Positions 16,362-26,500 of a stretch of 64,000 nt of DNA are shown here, in pieces (the stretch's first letter is position 1; every line of letters starts with the position of its first letter). The DNA is taken from assembly GCA_964559125.1 (NCBI GenBank), contig CAZLGW010000023.1, positions 1-64,000 on the forward strand, read 5' to 3'. A program made the translations under genes and the position numbers. A model generated the notes under the pieces. That model did no database searches. It saw only the letters and a program-made list of their open reading frames with translations, and was not told the DNA's origin. The DNA comes from Ravibacter sp964559125. Its GTDB lineage: Bacteria; Bacteroidota; Bacteroidia; Cytophagales; Spirosomataceae.

Positions 16362-17336
16362 TTGAAATTAGTAAAAAAAATCAGATCCACGGCAATCCAG
16401 GTAATCGAACAGGAAGCCGCTGCTGTTGCCGGCCTTGCTTCTTTTATCGACAAGGGTTTTACCGGGGCAGTTGAAAAGATCCTCGCGACCAGGGGGCGAC
16501 TGGTGGTGACGGGTATCGGTAAAAGCGCCCTGATCGGTCAGAAGCTCGTCGGGACTTTTAATTCGACCGGTACCCCTGCCATTTTTATGCACGCCGCCGA
16601 CGCTATCCACGGCGATCTTGGAATGGTCGGCCCGGACGATGTGGTACTTGCCATCTCCAAAAGCGGCGATACACCGGAGATTAAAACTCTGGTACCCTTT
16701 CTTAAGCGCCTGGGCATACCCCTTCTTGGGATGGTCGGTAGTAAAAAATCTTATCTCGGGATCCACTCTGATCATATTTTGTATACTTATGTTCCGCACG
16801 AGGCAGACCCGCACAACCTTGTTCCGACGTCAAGTACGACCGCCGCACTGGCAATGGGAGATGCCCTGGCTGTCTCCCTGCTTGAGATCCGCGGGTTTAC
16901 GCCTCAGGATTTTGCCGGCTTCCATCCCGGCGGCACCCTGGGTAAGAGGCTATATCTGAAGGTGGACGACATCTACCCGGCTAACGCTTTGCCTTCAGTT
17001 CCGCTTCATGCCGGCCTGAGGGAGATTATCGTCGAAATTTCATCCAAATGCCTGGGCGCTACCGCCGTTGTCGGATCTGACGGCAGGCTCGAGGGGATCA
17101 TAACCGACGGAGATCTTCGCCGGATGCTCAACAGGAGTCCGGCTGAGAGCCTCTTTGACCGCACCGCCCGCGAAATCATGACTCCCGACCCGGTGACTGT
17201 AAGCGCAGGAACCTATGCGATAGTGGCGCTGGAACTTATGCAGTCACGGAGTATTTCGCAGTTGCCGGTTACCGAAAACGGGGATCTGAAAGGCTTCGTG
17301 CATCTTCATGACCTGGTGAGAGAGGGCCTGGCCTGA
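16362..17336 (+). CDS. kdsD: KpsF/GutQ-type arabinose-5-phosphate isomerase
   Basis: 324 residues. A SIS domain (about 30-165) carries TGIGKSALIGQKLVGTFNST, HAADAIHGDLGMV and AISKSGDTPEIK, followed by two CBS domains (about 200-320). This is the standard architecture of D-arabinose-5-phosphate isomerase, which makes the precursor of Kdo for lipopolysaccharide. The start is TTG: an in-frame TAA at 16347 blocks extension and no ATG occurs before the conserved SIS core. Transcribed divergently from recQ. The window holds no other Kdo gene. Confidence 0.9.
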   Translation: MKLVKKIRSTAIQVIEQEAAAVAGLASFIDKGFTGAVEKILATRGRLVVTGIGKSALIGQKLVGTFNSTGTPAIFMHAADAIHGDLGMVGPDDVVLAISKSGDTPEIKTLVPFLKRLGIPLLGMVGSKKSYLGIHSDHILYTYVPHEADPHNLVPTSSTTAALAMGDALAVSLLEIRGFTPQDFAGFHPGGTLGKRLYLKVDDIYPANALPSVPLHAGLREIIVEISSKCLGATAVVGSDGRLEGIITDGDLRRMLNRSPAESLFDRTAREIMTPDPVTVSAGTYAIVALELMQSRSISQLPVTENGDLKGFVHLHDLVREGLA

Positions 17337-17363
17337 CCACAGGTCCCCCGCCTGCAGCCGGGG

Positions 17364-17840
17364 CTAACGGAACCTGTTGGATTCCTTAACCATCTTTTCA
17401 TCTCTCCGGATAAACCTGTTGGCCAGTACATTGGCCAGCATAGCGACTACCAGGGCATAGAAGCCGTAACCATAATCGCCCGGCGCTTCCGGTTCGAATA
17501 TTTTTCCGGCTTTAAACATCGTCTGGTATACCACCAGGGCGAGGAGTGCCGTCATCACAATAGAGTTGACAGCGCATAATGCGGATTGCATCAGCCGGTT
17601 TTTATACTTGAAAATGGCAAATAACGCGATCCCTGCAACCAACACCGCCAATCCGAGGTGATAGTATACGGGTTGTATCTCGGCCTGGACACTGTTAAGC
17701 TGGTGCCTGATCACGAAAGCATCGAGCGAAATGGATTCTTCACCTCCCGGAGCGGTTTTATTCCAGACCGGCAATGCGATAAACGCCCCCATGGCAAGGG
17801 CTACAATCAGTAAAAAGAGAGTTTGAATACGTTGAATCAT
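17364..17840 (-). CDS. DUF4293 family membrane protein
   Basis: 158 residues with four predicted membrane helices (about 5-22, 55-75, 82-104, 122-141). The opening MIQRIQTLFLLIVALAMGAF is typical of DUF4293, a Bacteroidota-specific family of unknown function. It is convergent with kdsD (27 nt between stops) and lies downstream of rimO, separated from it by a strong terminator, so it probably has its own promoter. Confidence 0.82.
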   Translation of the reverse strand: MIQRIQTLFLLIVALAMGAFIALPVWNKTAPGGEESISLDAFVIRHQLNSVQAEIQPVYYHLGLAVLVAGIALFAIFKYKNRLMQSALCAVNSIVMTALLALVVYQTMFKAGKIFEPEAPGDYGYGFYALVVAMLANVLANRFIRRDEKMVKESNRFR

Positions 17841-17850
17841 TTTTTTACGG

Positions 17851-17880
17851 AAAAACTGCCGGGAGGATTTCTCCCGGCAG
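17851..17880 (-). terminator. Intrinsic terminator of rimO
   Basis: A perfect 10-bp GC-rich stem (CTGCCGGGAG with CTCCCGGCAG) around a 5-nt loop, followed on the minus strand by TTTTT. It starts 12 nt after the rimO stop. Confidence 0.85.
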
Positions 17881-17892
17881 ACAAATTTATAA

Positions 17893-19203
17893 CTAGTTGG
17901 CTAATTCGGCATACAGGTCGAATTCTTCGGCATGCGTGATGCTGACATCGGCGAAATCGCCCAATCTTACATAAGATGCCGCGGGAAGTAGTACCTCGTT
18001 GTCGACCTCAGGTGAGTCAAATTGCGTACGGCCTATGAAATATCCGCCTTCTTTGCGGTCGAAAAGCACCTTGAACGTCTTGCCGACTTTCGCCTGGTTG
18101 AGCTCCCAGGAGATGTTTTGTTGCAGATCCATAATGGCGTCGGCCCTTTCCTGCTTGGTTTCAGGAGCAACGTTGTCCGTAAAGCTGAAGGAATGGGTGT
18201 TCTCTTCGTGTGAATACTGGAAGACACCGAGCCGGTCAAACCTCATTTTCTCGACAAAATCGTAAGTTTCCTCAAACAGCTCGTCTGTCTCGCCGGGGTG
18301 GCCGACGATGAGAGTGGTCCTCAGCGCAATGTCAGGTACGGCCTGCCTGATCCTGTCGATCAGGTCCTCGGTTTTCTGGCGGGTAATCCCCCTCCTCATC
18401 GATCTGAGCATTTCGGTAGAGCCTGTCTGCAGAGGCATATCCAGGTAATGGCAGATATTGGGATGCGCTTTTATGGCATCCAGTATATCCATCGGGAAGC
18501 CCGCCGGGTAAGCATACTGCAGTCTGACCCACTCAATGCCTTCGACGTCGGCAAGCTGCAGCAGGAGTTCCGAAAGATTGCGTTTACCGTAGATGTCCAG
18601 GCCATAGTAGGTGAGGTCCTGGGCAATCAGGATCAGCTCTTTTGTGCCTCTTTTAGCCAGTGACCTGGCCTCGGTAAGCAGCTCGTCTACGGGTCTTGAC
18701 ACGTGTTTGCCACGCATCAGGGGAATGGCGCAGAAAGAACAGGGGCGGTCACATCCTTCGGCTATTTTGAGATAGGCATAATGGGAAGGGGTGGTCAGCA
18801 GCCTTTCGCCCACCAGCTCATGTTTGTAGTCAGCGCGCAGGGTTTTCAGTATCCGGGGGAGCTCGTTTGTGCCGAACCAGGCATCGACGCTCGGGATTTC
18901 CACTGCCAGTTCGTCCTTATACCGATGAGAAAGGCAGCCGCTTACATACACTTTGTCTACCAGTCCCTTTTCTTTCGCATCCACATATCGCAGGATGGTA
19001 TCGACCGACTCTTCCTTGGCGCCGTCAATAAAACCGCAGGTATTGATCACGACTATCTGGGCATCGTCTTTTTTGGATTCGTGCTCAACCTGGTAACCGT
19101 TGCCTTTCAGTTGGGTAAAAAGCACTTCCGAGTCCACCAGGTTTTTAGAACAACCTAATGTGACAATATTGATCTTGTTTTTTCTTAACCCTTTGGTTTT
19201 CAT
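17893..19203 (-). CDS. rimO: Ribosomal protein S12 methylthiotransferase RimO
   Basis: About 436 residues from the ATG at 19203; an ATG at 19236 would add eleven residues with no resemblance to the family. The N-terminal MTTase domain carries the three cluster cysteines (VTLGCSKNLVDSE, NTCGFIDGAKEES, SGCLSHRY). The radical-SAM motif is CDRPCSFCAIPLMRG. A TRAM-like domain forms the C-terminus. RimO methylthiolates an aspartate of ribosomal protein S12 using SAM and two 4Fe-4S clusters. Monocistronic, closed by a clear terminator. Confidence 0.95.
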   Translation of the reverse strand: MKTKGLRKNKINIVTLGCSKNLVDSEVLFTQLKGNGYQVEHESKKDDAQIVVINTCGFIDGAKEESVDTILRYVDAKEKGLVDKVYVSGCLSHRYKDELAVEIPSVDAWFGTNELPRILKTLRADYKHELVGERLLTTPSHYAYLKIAEGCDRPCSFCAIPLMRGKHVSRPVDELLTEARSLAKRGTKELILIAQDLTYYGLDIYGKRNLSELLLQLADVEGIEWVRLQYAYPAGFPMDILDAIKAHPNICHYLDMPLQTGSTEMLRSMRRGITRQKTEDLIDRIRQAVPDIALRTTLIVGHPGETDELFEETYDFVEKMRFDRLGVFQYSHEENTHSFSFTDNVAPETKQERADAIMDLQQNISWELNQAKVGKTFKVLFDRKEGGYFIGRTQFDSPEVDNEVLLPAASYVRLGDFADVSITHAEEFDLYAELAN

Positions 19204-19368
19204 GTTTTTGTAATCCCCTGGAAAGCCCTCCGGCATAAGGTTTTATCGCCGGCCGGACTATCAGGCGCGCAAAGATCGTCAAATTTCTACAATTAGCCGA
19301 ATATGATTATATAGAAGGGAAGACACGCGATTTTCCGGATCCGAAGGGTACACTTATATATAGTTTGT

Positions 19369-19376
19369 TAAATTTG
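19369..19376 (+). promoter_or_regulatory. Candidate -7 promoter element for the GT2 gene
   Basis: TAAATTTG fits TAnnTTTG and lies 47 bp upstream of the GT2 start codon. No clear -33 element. Confidence 0.35.
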
Positions 19377-19423
19377 CGCTTCAAACGGCCTGGGGCCGGG
19401 ACAACTAACTATGCGGGATATTT

Positions 19424-20401
19424 ATGGTTTCAGCTGCTATGTGTACCTATAACGGGGCGAAGTATCTGGAAGAACAATTGGAAAGCATTGCACATCAAAG
19501 CCGTCAGATCGACGAACTGGTGGTATGCGACGACAGGTCTACAGACGGTACGGTCGGGGTGTTGGAGAAATTTGCAGCTACAGCCCCTTTCCCGGTAAGA
19601 ATTTATACAAATGAAGTGAACCTGGGTTCTACCAGGAATTTCGATAAATGCATGGGGCTGTGCAGGGGCGAAATCCTGCTGCTTTCCGACCAGGATGATA
19701 TCTGGATGTATGACAAGGTGCAGAGACAGCTGGAATATTTTGGAGAACATCCCGGACATGAGGCGGTTTTTTCGGATGCCTACCTTATTGACGACAGCGG
19801 AAAGAGGCTGGATCACATGCTGTGGGACAATATCGGGTTCAACCATGAAAAGCAGGCAAAATGGAAAGCGGGGAAGGCGAAGGATTTGTTGTTCGACGGT
19901 TATATTGTGACCGGTGCGACCCTGGCTGTCAGGAAGAGAGTCCTCAGCTTTCTGTCTCCCTTTCCTGTTCATCTGGGCCCCTACATACACGACGCCTGGA
20001 TAGCGCTGGTATTGTCCCTTAGCGATAAGATCGGTTTTATCGCCAGTCCTCTCCTTTCTTACCGGGTGCATCCCAATCAGCAGGTGGGATTCGGACAAAA
20101 GCAGGAGCGGATCACGCTGAAAGAAAGATGGGTACGTGACCGCAATGAGAAGATAGGGCCTATCAGGCAGCGGGCAGAGCTTTTGAAGGCGTTGATTGAG
20201 ACTTTGGAAAAGGTGAAAGGTATTTCTCCCGCGTCGCTCACCAGGCTGAAGGAGCTGCAGGTCCATTTTCAGGCTCGTGCAAGCCTGCCTGAAAACAGGC
20301 TCAGAAGACTGGAGCCGGCTATATCGGAATTAATGAAAGGGCGCTATAACTTCAGTAGTGAGCACTGGTGGCTGCCTTTCCTGGGAGACTTATTCGAATA
20401 G
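19424..20401 (+). CDS. Glycosyltransferase family 2 protein
   Basis: 325 residues. GT-A fold motifs of family 2: SAAMCTYNGAKYLEEQLESI at the N-terminus, VVCDDRSTDGT (about 34-44) for nucleotide-sugar binding, and LLLSDQDDIW (about 86-95) with the DxD-type metal site. The later part (LDHMLWDN, GPYIHDAWIALVLS, YRVHPNQQVGFGQK) resembles rhamnosyltransferase-like GT2 enzymes. It probably builds an envelope glycan. The next gene, a DUF5672 protein, starts 11 nt downstream, so they form a two-gene unit. The acceptor is not predictable. Confidence 0.85.
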   Translation: MVSAAMCTYNGAKYLEEQLESIAHQSRQIDELVVCDDRSTDGTVGVLEKFAATAPFPVRIYTNEVNLGSTRNFDKCMGLCRGEILLLSDQDDIWMYDKVQRQLEYFGEHPGHEAVFSDAYLIDDSGKRLDHMLWDNIGFNHEKQAKWKAGKAKDLLFDGYIVTGATLAVRKRVLSFLSPFPVHLGPYIHDAWIALVLSLSDKIGFIASPLLSYRVHPNQQVGFGQKQERITLKERWVRDRNEKIGPIRQRAELLKALIETLEKVKGISPASLTRLKELQVHFQARASLPENRLRRLEPAISELMKGRYNFSSEHWWLPFLGDLFE

Positions 20402-20412
20402 ATCGTGTACGT

Positions 20413-21147
20413 ATGTCCTCTGCTGTAATTGTAATACCCATCGTTCAGTCAAACCTCAGAGATTTTGAACGCTTGTCGCTGGCCCGGTGTATGAAGGTGC
20501 TGGGTCACTGGCCGGTTTGTGTAATAGCGCCGGAGCGGCTCGACCTCTCCGAAACACTGGGAGATTTTGCAGAAGGGATCCGGGTGGTCCGCTTCGACCC
20601 GGACTGTTTTCGGAGTATTGCTGATTACAACAGACTGATGACTTCGTTGTATTTTTATGAGGTGTTCGACTCCTACGACTTTATGCTCCTCTACCAACTG
20701 GATGCTTTTGTTTTTGAAGACAAACTGGCCGAGTGGTGTCAGAAAGGGTTCGATTATATAGGGGCGCCGGCATTCAACGCAAAAGGCTTCGAAGCTCTGG
20801 CAAGGGAAGAGGCAGATGTCTATGTCAGGGCATTGTCTGCGCAAAGGCTGCTTTTCAACGGCGGACTATCGCTGAGGAAGATTGCTGGCATAAAGCGTTT
20901 TCTCAGGATATACAATATATTATACCCTTCCTGGAAAGGTAATGAGGACATGCTTTTTTCGCTGGATGCCACAAGACTGCTCCCGCTGAAACCCTTTATG
21001 AACCTGCCCGGTTGGAGAGAGGCGCTCAGCTTCTCTTTTGAAAGAAGCCCTGCAGCCTCTTTTGAAATAAACGGCAGGGAACTTCCTTTCGGATGCCACG
21101 CCTGGCAGCGATATGATCCTGATTTCTGGACGGAATTTATTCAGTAA
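20413..21147 (+). CDS. DUF5672 family protein, glycosyltransferase-like
   Basis: About 244 residues from the ATG at 20413; an earlier start at 20368 would overlap the GT2 gene. It opens with SSAVIVIPIVQSNLRDFERL, has a central DFMLLYQLDAFVFED with a DxD-like acid pair, then FDYIGAPAF, RLLFNGGLSLRKI and NEDMLFS. This is the pattern of DUF5672, a family often found beside glycosyltransferases and probably itself a GT-A-like transferase. It directly follows the GT2 gene, supporting a joint role in surface glycan synthesis. Confidence 0.75.
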   Translation: MSSAVIVIPIVQSNLRDFERLSLARCMKVLGHWPVCVIAPERLDLSETLGDFAEGIRVVRFDPDCFRSIADYNRLMTSLYFYEVFDSYDFMLLYQLDAFVFEDKLAEWCQKGFDYIGAPAFNAKGFEALAREEADVYVRALSAQRLLFNGGLSLRKIAGIKRFLRIYNILYPSWKGNEDMLFSLDATRLLPLKPFMNLPGWREALSFSFERSPAASFEINGRELPFGCHAWQRYDPDFWTEFIQ

Positions 21148-21242
21148 GGAGTCGAAGCTCAGTTTAACATCTTTTAACAAACTAAGGCCGTGTATTTTAC
21201 GTTTAAAATAGTGTTTTTGTAACTGCTATTGTAACCGAAAAT

Positions 21243-22460
21243 ATGAACGTCAGGATATTAGGCGGCCTGGTTATGCTGTTTGTTGCCGGGCCTTTTATTT
21301 CGGCCGGACAGGTGATTACCCATAACCCGCAAGTCGAGGAGGCGAGCGTAGATTATGTAAAGATCACGAAAGTAGAGATTACAGACCGGCATACGGCGAT
21401 ATACCTTCGTTTTAAAGATAATGGGAGGAAAGAAGAGATGCCGCCGCAGAATATGCCCCAGCCCCGGTTCTTTTTTCAGCCGAGACCCAGCAACCCTGAA
21501 ATCTGGATAGATCCTAATACGCGGTTGTATAAGCCAGGCGATGTCAATACAAAATTCAGGTTCCTGAGAGCAGAAGGCATCCCGACCAATCCGGAACGGA
21601 AGCAGGTGGAAAGCGGGGAAGTAGTGGAATTTGTAGCTTATTTTGAAAAAGTGACGCCCGGGATAGAAATAATTGATTTTTATGAAGGGAAGAGTACTGC
21701 GAATACCACTGCCTGGAATTTTTACGGCATTCATATCAACAACCCCGATCCGAAGAAAAAACCGCGGGAAACCAAAAAAGTAACGGAACCGAAAGCAGCC
21801 GAACCGGCCAGGGAAGAAACTGCTGCAGCGGATAGTAAACCTGTTCCGGCATTTGCCGGCTTTTCGGGCAGTGTATTGAATGCCGGTACCGGAAAACCTG
21901 TGCCCGCGACGATCAGCTACGTGGAAGGCGGCGACACCGTAACGATAAGCACAGGCTCGGGTAAGTTCAGGATCGCCCTGGAGCCAGGAGGGAAGTACAT
22001 TTTTAAGGCTTCGGCTGAAGGTTTCGGTGATGAGACCTGGGAGCTTGATACCTCGGCCGACTCTTCGGATGCCGGAGTATTCGCGCACGATTTCAGGCTT
22101 TCACCGCTTTCGGAAGGCACGACTTTCACACTTGAAAACATTTATTTCGAGACTTCTTCATATACGCTTCTGCCCGAATCTTTTGATGAGCTTGACAGGT
22201 TTGTGAAAACCCTCAACGATAATCCCAGGCTCCGGATCCGCGTGGAAGGGCATACCGATAATGTCGGCGATTTTGATAAAAACGTAGAGCTGTCGCGAAA
22301 CCGGGCGGAGTCCGTAAAATCTTACCTCGTTGAAAAGGGCATTGCGAAGGATCGGATTGAAACCCGGGGATACGGACCGACAAAACCCCTTGTAAAAGGA
22401 AATAATGAAGAGCAGAGACAGAAAAACAGGCGGGTAGAAATTCTGATCCTCGAATCGTGA
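21243..22460 (+). CDS. OmpA-family cell-envelope protein
   Basis: 405 residues. Signal peptide (about 1-22, ending ISAGQ), a beta-rich N-terminal domain, a charged linker rich in K, E and A (about 175-200), a carboxypeptidase-regulatory-like domain (GFSGSVLNAGTGKPVPATIS), and a C-terminal OmpA domain at about 290-405. The OmpA part has the peptidoglycan-binding pattern VEGHTDNVGDFDKNVELSRN with RAESVKSYL and QRQKNRRVEI. It should sit in the periplasm or outer membrane and grip peptidoglycan. It stands alone between the glycosyltransferase pair and prmA. Confidence 0.88.
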   Translation: MNVRILGGLVMLFVAGPFISAGQVITHNPQVEEASVDYVKITKVEITDRHTAIYLRFKDNGRKEEMPPQNMPQPRFFFQPRPSNPEIWIDPNTRLYKPGDVNTKFRFLRAEGIPTNPERKQVESGEVVEFVAYFEKVTPGIEIIDFYEGKSTANTTAWNFYGIHINNPDPKKKPRETKKVTEPKAAEPAREETAAADSKPVPAFAGFSGSVLNAGTGKPVPATISYVEGGDTVTISTGSGKFRIALEPGGKYIFKASAEGFGDETWELDTSADSSDAGVFAHDFRLSPLSEGTTFTLENIYFETSSYTLLPESFDELDRFVKTLNDNPRLRIRVEGHTDNVGDFDKNVELSRNRAESVKSYLVEKGIAKDRIETRGYGPTKPLVKGNNEEQRQKNRRVEILILES

Positions 22461-22619
22461 CTTCTACCCGGCAGGCAATCCGCTTTTCGGTGACCGGTAT
22501 TTGCGGTAACCCCGTCTATTGATTAGTTTTATAGCCCGATGGCATAGCGCCGCAAGAGCCCGTGTTCCAGTAATGCGGGTTTTTATTTGCCGGCGGCTAC
22601 CGGCTCAAATCTTTTATGC

Positions 22620-23453
22620 ATGAATTATATAGAGTTATCCCTGGAGATCGATCCCGAATACGTTGAAATTCTTATTGCGGAGCTTGCCGAAATAGATTAC
22701 GAATCGTTTGTGGAAACGGACGAGGGAGTAAACGCGTATATAGAAGAACCACGTTTCGACCAGGCGGTGCTTCAGGAGGTCATAGCCAAATATGAGCCGC
22801 AGACTGCAATAGCTTTTTCGGTAAAAACGTTGGAAAAGGAGAACTGGAATAAAGAGTGGGAAAGTAATTATGAGACCATCGAGGTTATGGACAAAGTACG
22901 CGTACGGGCTTCTTTTCACGAGCCGGACGCGTCATTTCCCTATGAGCTCCTGATCAATCCCAAAATGTCGTTCGGTACAGGCCACCACGAAACCACCTGG
23001 CTTGTCATGGCCGAACAGCTCTCCCTGCCGCACGAAGGTGCAGACCTGATGGACGTCGGCAGCGGGACCGGAATACTGGGTATCCTGGGGAAAAAACTGG
23101 GGGCTGCAACTGTACTGGCATTCGATATTGAGGAATGGGCTGTTGAAAATGCAAAAGAAAACGTCGCGCTGAACAACGTTTCTGATGGTTTTGAGGTCTT
23201 TCTCGGAACGATAGGTGATGTGGACGAGGCAAAACGCTTCGACGGTATCCTGGCGAATATCAACCGGAATATCCTTCTACAGGAGATGGAATTCTATTAC
23301 AAACACCTGAAAAAGGAAGGCTGGATGGTAATCAGCGGCTTTTACCAGGCAGATGCACCGGGCCTGAAGGCTCTGGGAGAGCAACTGGGCCTGAAAGCCC
23401 TCAGTACCAACATCAAAAATGACTGGGCGGCAGTGACCTTCCTAAAGCCCTGA
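22620..23453 (+). CDS. prmA: Ribosomal protein L11 methyltransferase
   Basis: About 277 residues from the ATG at 22620 (MNYIELSLEIDPEYVEIL); an upstream ATG at 22587 would add an unrelated eleven residues. The class I methyltransferase core has NPKMSFGTGHHETT, LMDVGSGTGILGILGKKLG for SAM binding, and the NPPY-like region ILANINRNILL. PrmA trimethylates residues of ribosomal protein L11. The next gene, the 1565-residue exported protein, begins 56 nt downstream. Confidence 0.93.
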   Translation: MNYIELSLEIDPEYVEILIAELAEIDYESFVETDEGVNAYIEEPRFDQAVLQEVIAKYEPQTAIAFSVKTLEKENWNKEWESNYETIEVMDKVRVRASFHEPDASFPYELLINPKMSFGTGHHETTWLVMAEQLSLPHEGADLMDVGSGTGILGILGKKLGAATVLAFDIEEWAVENAKENVALNNVSDGFEVFLGTIGDVDEAKRFDGILANINRNILLQEMEFYYKHLKKEGWMVISGFYQADAPGLKALGEQLGLKALSTNIKNDWAAVTFLKP

Positions 23454-23509
23454 AAGGGCGCCATATCCTACCCCCCGGGTACAGCCCGGAGGTTTTAAAA
23501 ACCATCGCT

Positions 23510-26500
23510 ATGGTAAAAGGAATAACAACCCGAAACCGCGGGAAACTTTGGAGTAATCTGGTACATGGATTCACCTTGCTCTTGCTTTTAATGACGGGGC
23601 TCGCCGGGGGAAGCTATGCTCAGAATCTGAAGTTTTCGGAGGATCCGGCCGCGTTTATTGCTGAATTGCGCAAACTGATGGATAACAGCCGGAACCAGGT
23701 CTATATCCAGTCGTCGAAAGGGCTCGAGGCTATATGGAACTCGGGACTGAATACAACACAGAGGCAGCAGTTTATCAGCCTGTTCCGGAATATGGCCTCG
23801 CGGGGCTATAAGCCCGGCCCTGCCCTTAACCTGGTGATGAGCAACCTGCTGACGATCATCGGGCAACAGGGGGATATCAACGGATTTATGATCGCGCTGG
23901 ACCATGCAGTTGAGCAGCACGACCAGAAAGAAATGCTCCAGGCTTTGCAGACTATCCAGCTTGTGTTGGATAAAAAGCTGTTGTATCAATCCAATTTCAA
24001 CAAGCTGTATCTTACTGCCGGACAATACCGTTTCAGGTACGAGGCACCGGCTCAGAATGCGCCGGCCGATAAAGTGTCGGACGGGTGGGACGCGCCGGTC
24101 GAAGATGCCCCTTTGAGATCTGCCGAATCTCTTCCCATACTTTCCGGACTGCTGCTGGATCTGCAGAATGCAGCCTTTGCAATTGTGGCTAACGGCGACT
24201 CCGTGAGTTTCGGACCGGGTAATGGGAGCGTTTCGCTTCATAAAGGAATTTTTGTCGGGAAGGGAGGGCGCTTTGACTGGCAGACCGCCGGAGATCCTTC
24301 CGTGTATGTTGAGCTAGAAGATTTTGCGTTTAAAACCGCCACTCCGGCGTTGAGGGCAGAGAAAGCCGTTATCCATGACAATAGGCTCAAATCGCCTGTT
24401 ACCGGGACTTTCGAGTATAAGAGCGCCAGGAAACCGGCGGGCAAGCCGTCGTCGGGTTTCCCGAGGTTTATGTCTTACAGGAATGACGCGGTTTTGTCGG
24501 GCCTGAGTGAGCATATCTCGTACAAAGGCGGTTACTACCTGCAGGGGCACGAATTATTCAGCACCTCCCTGAGCGGTGAGCCGTCGGCGGTAATTGTCAG
24601 CTTCCAGGGGAAGCCTGCTTTCAAATCGACCAGCCAGCGGTTTTCTTTGTCGCCTTCGAAAATTACGGCAGAGCTGGCCACTTTTACGCTTCCGATGGGC
24701 CAGGATTCTGTTTATCATCCCGGAGTAGTACTTAACTACCAGGATGAGGCGGGCATCCTGCACCTTACCCGGCCGCCCAAAGGCGATTTTGCCTCGCTTC
24801 CGTATATCGACACCTACCATAAAATGTACATATGGTCGGAGTCGGCCAGGTGGGATTTTTCAAAAGGCAATTTCCAGTTTTACATGGTGTCGGGGAAGAC
24901 GGAAATCCCCCTGCGGATGGAATCGATAGATTTTTTCAGGAAGTCAAGGCTGCAGGAAATGAGCCAGGAGTTTGGCTTTCAACCCCTGATGGCCGCCGCC
25001 GCATACCTCCAGCAGCAGAAAAAGCAGACGTTTTTTCCCGATGAGCTGGCAAAAGTCGTTAAGAAGCAACCCGCAATAGTGAGACGTATGCTGGAGCGCC
25101 TGACATTGGAAGGCTATTTCCAGTACAATGCAGACCAGGATGAATACAGCCTCACGCGAAAAGCTGTTTTCTATATCATGGCCAACGCCAATAAGGCCGA
25201 CTTCGATAATTTCACACTCAGATCGGTGTTCCCCTCTAACGACAACCTCGCGAATGCTTCTATTTCTTTCAAAGATACGCTGCTGACCGTCAGGGGAGTG
25301 GAGTATTTCAGTATCAGCGATTCCCTGAGGATTTCAGGAAAACCCTCTGACCGGATCGTGGTCATGGGCAGGAACAGGGATTTTACCATGAACGGCCTCC
25401 TGCAGTCGAGTAACTTCAAGTTTACCGGGCGGAGCATAAAATTCAACTATAACGACTTCTTCATCAACATGTCCGATATGGACTCCATTACTTATGTGCC
25501 GCACGAGAAATATGCGAAAGGGTTAGGCGGTGAAGTTGGAGGAAATATCAAATATGAGAAGGCAGGAACGTTTTACCTGAGCGATGCAAAAAATAAATCC
25601 GGTCAGCAGAAGGGCGTTTCCGGATCCCCGAGAATTCATATACCCGAGGGGGTAACCATCCATTTTAACCAGCCCAGAAGAGGGCAGTGGGCTTACCCAG
25701 AAGAGGTCTTTTTCAACGTTCCTGAGCTGGACGTAGGCGGGCTTGATAAAAGAGATATCGAGTTTGTGGGAGAGTTTCATTCGGCGGGTATATTGCCTAT
25801 GATCAAAACGGCGCTGAAATCGATGCCCGATACGTCGTTGGGCTTCGAGTACCCCGTGCCTAAAGAGGGGCTCAAGGTATATAACGGGAAGGCTGTTATT
25901 AAAGCTCCCAAACTCTTTATGGACTACAAAGGGTTGCAGAGCGGGGGTACGCTTAGCTACCTGACCGGACAGATCCAGGCCGACAGGATGGTTTTAACGA
26001 CCGATTCGCTGGTAGCTTCGGGAAAGAGCGCCAGGTTTTCGGAGGGTACGGTTAACGGGGTTTATTTCCCGAAGGCCGACCTGAAGGAATTCACCATGAG
26101 ATGGGTACCGGAGGCAGATAGTATGATGCTGAAGACCCGGGGTGATGCGTTCGATTTTTATAACGGAACCACCAAGCTGGAGGGAGAGCTGGTATTAAGG
26201 TCGAAAGGATTGTTTGGGAACGGCGTGCTTAAAAGGGCCGATTCAGAGCTTGCTTCCGACAATATACAATTTAAAAAAGGCGGTTTCTGGGCGGGAGGCG
26301 CTACTCTGAACGTAAATGCCTCTGCTCAGTCCGAGGGCATTTCTCTCCTGAGGGCAAAGGGAGTAGACATAGACTTTTCAATCGACAAGGGGATTGTCCA
26401 GCTTAACCAGAACAGTGAGGGCTTTACCGGCGATTCGTCAGGAATAGAGCTCCCGATGGCGAACTACTACACTTCCATAGGTTCGGCAACCTGGGATACC

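Noticed and set aside
17341..17366. GC-rich imperfect hairpin between kdsD and the DUF4293 gene
   Set aside because: Only about four clean base pairs and no T-run, so not called as a terminator.
17882..17889. CAAATTTA, a minus-strand TAnnTTTG match, as promoter of the DUF4293 gene
   Set aside because: The predicted start would fall inside the rimO terminator hairpin, making the site doubtful.
23480..23509. CCGGG/CCCGG hairpin just before the 1565-residue protein gene as a terminator of prmA
   Set aside because: Five-bp stem followed by a mixed GGTTTTAAAAACC rather than a T-run; too weak to call.
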